From: Sporosarcina sp. P32b
GTDB taxonomy: Bacteria; Bacillota; Bacilli; Bacillales_A; Planococcaceae
Direction: 5' to 3'
Length of the DNA stretch: 64,000 bases
Assembly (NCBI RefSeq): GCF_002743335.1
Contig: NZ_PDZB01000004.1
Coordinates: 62,001-126,000 of the forward strand
Shown: one piece after another, positions 61,345 to 64,000 of the stretch
Layout: every line of letters begins with the position of its first letter
Numbering within the stretch: position 1 is the stretch's first letter
The notes under the pieces: model-generated
What the model saw: the letters and a program-made list of their open reading frames with translations, nothing else
Database searches by the model: none
Told to the model about the DNA's origin: nothing
Made by a program: the position numbers and the translations under genes

Positions 61345-61383
61345 CAGGAACTTCCTCCCGCTTTTGAAAAGCGAAAGGAAGTA
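61345..61383 (-). other. Intercistronic RNA hairpin in the heme operon
   Basis: On the minus strand ACTTCCT-TTCGCTTTT pairs with CAAAAGCG-GGAGGAAGT, a long stem with few mismatches. No T-run follows, so it is more likely an mRNA-stabilising or processing element than a terminator. It would favour higher expression of the two upstream NEAT genes. Confidence 0.55.
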
Positions 61384-61396
61384 TCTGTATTTGATC

Positions 61397-62803
61397 TTAT
61401 TTATTCATAAATTCTAATGAACCATATAGAATTTTAGCCATTTGTGTACGTTGTAATGAACTGCCTGAGCTGATCAAGACTTTACCGTTTGACTGAGGAG
61501 CACCTGTCATGATTTTTTCTGCATATAATAATGCAAATGCTTGCTTCGCTTCAGGATCTGTAATTGCTTTTCCATCTGCATAGAACGGAAGAGTTGTATC
61601 CCCTTTTTTGATCTCTTTACCTTCTGCAAATTGAATCGCACGGTATAGCATCAAAGCTCCTTGCTGACGAGTCAATGTATCGTTCGGGTTGAACTTTTCA
61701 TTTGTTTGTACAATGCCTGCTTCTGCAAGAGCATTGATTGCGCTGATACGCTCTTTATCTGTAATTTTACCTAAGTCTTTAAATCCAACGTCTTTAGTTG
61801 TGTCGAGATTTAGTGCACGCGCTACCATCAATGCGAACTGTGAACGAGTGATGTTGTTGCGTGGATTGAAGTTAGTTGCTTCCTTAACGATATCTTTATC
61901 GAATAGAGCAAGAATCGCTGCTTTATTGCCGTCTTTATCGATATCTTTAAATGGATTTGCCTCTTTACTGAATGCAATTTGTACTTTATGATTTGAATCG
62001 TATTTGATAGGTCCTTCATTTACAATAACGTGAATTTCAGCATTCAATGATTTTGTTAGGTCAGCTACATTAAATTTATATGTTCGCAAGCCTGTTGATT
62101 TATCATCTGTTGCAACAGGTACTTCCTTACCGGCAATTTTAAAACCATGGATGTAACTGCCTTTAGGGAATTTCACTGTCACTTCATTACCGTTTTCTAC
62201 TTTTTTTGAAGTTGCAACTGGTGACATATAATCATTCATAATCGAATCTTCTTTTGTTCCATCTTTATACACTTTTACGCCAATCTTACTAATTTCTTCT
62301 GTACCAATGTCTGCTTTAGCAACTGTTGCCTTAAAGTCAAATTCATACCACTTGTCCATGTTGGCAGGTGCGTATACTACATGGATTTTGCCTGGATATA
62401 CTTTATCCGCTACTACTGGGAAAGTATAAGTCGTTGTGCCATCCGTATTTTTAACTACCGTCGCATCAGCGAACTCTTCTCCTTGTTTCGTCTGAAGACC
62501 TGCAATCATAGGTGCGGATTTAGCCGCAACCGTTACCTTCGCATATGACACTCCATCTTTTTCTACTAATGTCCCCTGTGGTACAAGGTGTCCGCTAATT
62601 GCTGGCTCAGGTGTGGTTGTTCCAGTTTTGTATATGTGCAAATCAATCACTTGATCCACTGCTACTGCCTGTGTCAAAGCCGATGCCGCTCGGTCGCTCG
62701 TGCTAATCGGGTTAGCCGATGCTGCTGTTGGAATAGCGATTGAAGCTGCTAATAATGAAGCAAGTACTACTTTCGTTGCGCGAGATGAAGTTTTTTTCGT
62801 CAT
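61397..62803 (-). CDS. S-layer-anchored NEAT protein (two NEAT, three SLH domains)
   Basis: 468 residues. Signal peptide (1-30, 'LLAASIAIPTAASA'), NEAT 1 (about 52-160), NEAT 2 (about 173-280) and three SLH repeats (about 283-465; 'FKDIDKDGNKAAILALFDKDIV', 'FKDLGKITDKERISAINALAEAGIV', 'FYADGKAITDPEAKQAFALLYAEKIM'). SLH domains hold the protein to pyruvylated wall polymer. The layout recalls B. anthracis BslK, which has one NEAT. The axial Tyr position reads Met149 (with Tyr153) in NEAT 1 and Tyr268 (with His272) in NEAT 2, so the second domain looks heme-competent with a changed partner. It lies 2 bp after the IsdC-like gene. Confidence 0.9.
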   Translation of the reverse strand: MTKKTSSRATKVVLASLLAASIAIPTAASANPISTSDRAASALTQAVAVDQVIDLHIYKTGTTTPEPAISGHLVPQGTLVEKDGVSYAKVTVAAKSAPMIAGLQTKQGEEFADATVVKNTDGTTTYTFPVVADKVYPGKIHVVYAPANMDKWYEFDFKATVAKADIGTEEISKIGVKVYKDGTKEDSIMNDYMSPVATSKKVENGNEVTVKFPKGSYIHGFKIAGKEVPVATDDKSTGLRTYKFNVADLTKSLNAEIHVIVNEGPIKYDSNHKVQIAFSKEANPFKDIDKDGNKAAILALFDKDIVKEATNFNPRNNITRSQFALMVARALNLDTTKDVGFKDLGKITDKERISAINALAEAGIVQTNEKFNPNDTLTRQQGALMLYRAIQFAEGKEIKKGDTTLPFYADGKAITDPEAKQAFALLYAEKIMTGAPQSNGKVLISSGSSLQRTQMAKILYGSLEFMNK

Positions 62804-62805
62804 AA

Positions 62806-63468
62806 TTATTGTTCCCCCTGTTTTCTCTGGAATCTAGTTTTATACAATAAAAATGCAGAACCTGCTAATACAAAGATTAATAGGTACGGCGTTGAGTCAC
62901 TGGTTTGTGGATTCTTAACTGGTACTTGAGTAGTTGGTTTTTTTGTGACTGTACTGGTACTAGTGTTGGTATTTGTATTTGTGTTCGTGTTAGTACTAGG
63001 TGGTGGGGTAGTAGTAGTTGCAGGTGGTTTTACTGCCGGTGGTGTCACGGCACTCTTGTCCTCGAATACTAAATCAACTGTATACTCGTGGTGGTAATTA
63101 ATATGCTCTACGTCCACTTTCATTGGAATCTTCACTGGCTTTGAAATATCACTTACGCTAAACTCTACAACACGTGTATCTGCCTTTAGATCTTCATTGA
63201 CTACTTCTGCTCCGCCTGCAGGCTCAAACTTCGTAATCCAAGAACTGTTCTTCAGCGTAAGCTGTACGATGGCAGAACCATTCGTTACCGTTACGAGTGC
63301 CGGTTTTTGGAAGTAATCATTCGCAATAGATGCGTTAGTGCTGTCCGGCTGATTGACTTGATAATTTAATTGCTGGGTACCGTCTGCTATTTTAGCGGAT
63401 GCTTGCGGCAGACCTATTGTCAGCACGAAAAAACTTACAACTAAAAAGTATAAAAATGCTTTTCTCAC
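62806..63468 (-). CDS. isdC: IsdC-like NEAT protein with sortase B signal
   Basis: 220 residues. Signal peptide (1-25), one NEAT domain (about 33-136) with an intact heme motif Tyr125-x3-Tyr129 in 'HINYHHEYTVDLVF' and the upstream 'SSWITKF' lip region, a Pro/Thr/Asn low-complexity linker (about 141-183, with repeated NT pairs), sorting signal 'NPQTS' (186-190), membrane helix (about 194-211) and basic tail. The NPQTS motif is the sortase B type, matching the srtB gene at the end of this operon. It should take heme in the wall and pass it to IsdE. GTG 63468 with GAGGGG upstream is preferred; an in-frame GTG at 63489 is possible. Confidence 0.9.
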   Translation of the reverse strand: MRKAFLYFLVVSFFVLTIGLPQASAKIADGTQQLNYQVNQPDSTNASIANDYFQKPALVTVTNGSAIVQLTLKNSSWITKFEPAGGAEVVNEDLKADTRVVEFSVSDISKPVKIPMKVDVEHINYHHEYTVDLVFEDKSAVTPPAVKPPATTTTPPPSTNTNTNTNTNTSTSTVTKKPTTQVPVKNPQTSDSTPYLLIFVLAGSAFLLYKTRFQRKQGEQ

Positions 63469-63645
63469 TTGGACATAATCCCCTCTCACTTGTTCATTTT
63501 CATACTACATAAATCCACCGATTGATTTCCAGCCACTGGATATATTTCCACTTCTAAATTATCTCATAAATTGCCCCATACATGAATCATAGCAACTTAC
63601 CATCTAGTAGATTATGACAAACATGTGACGTTTATAACATACAAA

Positions 63646-63683
63646 TGAGAACAATTATCATTTAATATATCCTGTTTTGTCAG
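63646..63683 (-). promoter_or_regulatory. Promoter of the heme operon with Fur box
   Basis: TGAGAACAATTATCA (63646-63660) matches the 7-1-7 Fur box TGATAAT-N-ATTATCA at all but two positions. On the minus strand CTGACA (63683-63678), an 18-bp spacer and GATAAT (63659-63654) form a SigA promoter whose -10 lies inside the box, so iron-loaded Fur would block it. The leader to GTG 63468 is about 180 nt. Confidence 0.65.
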
Positions 63684-63749
63684 TAATGTCAATCGATTTT
63701 TGGAAAATTATTTCAATTTGAACTGTGTATCTTTCCATTAGTCACTAAA

Positions 63750-63778
63750 TTGAAAGCCCTGCATAGTCTAGATAGATA
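63750..63778 (+). promoter_or_regulatory. Candidate promoter of the last gene
   Basis: -35 TTGAAA (63750-63755), 17-bp spacer and -10 TAGATA (63773-63778), 27 bp before ATG 63806. Confidence 0.45.
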
Positions 63779-63805
63779 TGATTTATGGACGAAAGGGGTA
63801 TTACG

Positions 63806-64000
63806 ATGAATCTTCAGTCTTTTAGTGGTGTCGTCATGGTAATAAATGATTTCTATACGGGGCAAACTAGTGACGCGGGTTGCTACCTATTGATGACAGT
63901 AGATAATGGTCAAGGAAATGTCGTCAACTTTGTAGTGGAGCCGACAACTTATTTCGTCAATCACGTGAAAGTTCATGTAGGTGATCGCGTTACAGGATTT
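63806..64000 (+). CDS. Hypothetical protein (5' part)
   Basis: Partial: 65 codons are visible before the window ends. AAAGGGG stands 7 nt before ATG 63806. The sequence begins MNLQSFSGVVMVINDFYTG and continues with alternating beta-strand-like hydrophobic residues up to 'HVKVHVGDRVTGF', which looks like the edge of an OB-fold or similar small beta barrel. No signal peptide. Family not recognised. Confidence 0.7.
   Translation, partial: MNLQSFSGVVMVINDFYTGQTSDAGCYLLMTVDNGQGNVVNFVVEPTTYFVNHVKVHVGDRVTGF

Noticed and set aside
63000-63060. Low-complexity GT-rich stretch that could be read as a microsatellite or CRISPR-like repeat
   Set aside because: It encodes the Thr/Asn/Pro-rich linker of the IsdC-like protein; units are 6 nt and in frame, without spacers.
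1-64000. tRNA, rRNA, CRISPR arrays, prophage or insertion sequences
   Set aside because: No cloverleaf, rRNA stretch, regularly spaced repeats, integrase or transposase motif was found on either strand by reading.

Overview
The window is a low-to-moderate GC chromosomal segment of a spore-former-like Bacillales bacterium, most likely Planococcaceae/Caryophanaceae close to Sporosarcina. The assignment is inferred from gene content: AGGAGG-type ribosome binding sites with frequent GTG/TTG starts, a CotA-type laccase, a staphyloxanthin-type C30 carotenoid cluster, mqo, DUF4317, and an Isd-like heme system with NEAT, SLH and sortase B parts. No rRNA, tRNA, CRISPR array, prophage or complete insertion sequence was seen. 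An exact copy of the 16-bp parS site at 5111-5126 suggests the segment lies in the origin-proximal part of the chromosome.

Layout. 1-2.6 kb: end of a ferric-siderophore uptake operon (binding protein, two FecCD permeases). 2.7-5.0 kb: a two-subunit CoA transferase (scoAB), divergent from a LysR regulator. 5.1-10.9 kb: an ABC-F ATPase, a BCCT osmolyte transporter, a 600-bp gap holding a gene remnant, an M20 amidohydrolase and a YlmD/YfiH-type enzyme. 11-16.4 kb: two ECF sigma/anti-sigma pairs flanking a lipoprotein-like sortase and a wall-anchored protein made of two 184-residue His-containing repeats. 16.5-26.6 kb: DUF378 protein, patatin, a small intact gene, a small gene broken by a 19-bp tandem duplication, a KtrB-type channel, a YtrA-type regulator with two ABC-2 exporters, SelO and YitT. 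26.7-32.8 kb: multicopper oxidase with a 17-Cys tail, PLD/helicase protein, NUDIX and TspO-like genes. 33-38.5 kb: crtN-M-P-Q-O, the carotenoid operon. 38.7-40.4 kb: polysaccharide deacetylase and an ECF-transporter S component. 40.5-51.4 kb: a complete trans-4-hydroxyproline catabolic locus. 51.5-56.5 kb: mqo, DUF4317, Ohr, alpha/beta hydrolase, NUDIX. 56.6-63.5 kb: heme acquisition operon. 63.8 kb to the end: start of an unknown gene.

How the genes work together. The hydroxyproline locus is two divergent blocks around a PAS-AAA-Fis sigma-54 activator, and both catabolic blocks start at an excellent -24/-12 promoter. Epimerase, a split FAD dehydrogenase (FAD subunit in one block; two small iron-sulfur subunits and a second FAD subunit in the other), a DapA-type deaminase and an aldehyde dehydrogenase would take 4-hydroxyproline to 2-oxoglutarate. 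The block also carries an NhaC-type transporter and a proline-racemase paralog that has lost both catalytic cysteines. The heme operon carries three NEAT proteins anchored in three different ways (sortase B NPQTS signal, SLH domains, C-terminal membrane helix), an IsdE/IsdF-type importer with ATPase, and the sortase B itself, behind a Fur-box promoter. The carotenoid operon encodes the staphyloxanthin-type enzymes except the aldehyde dehydrogenase step.

All function calls come from reading motifs and remembered family architecture; no database search was run.
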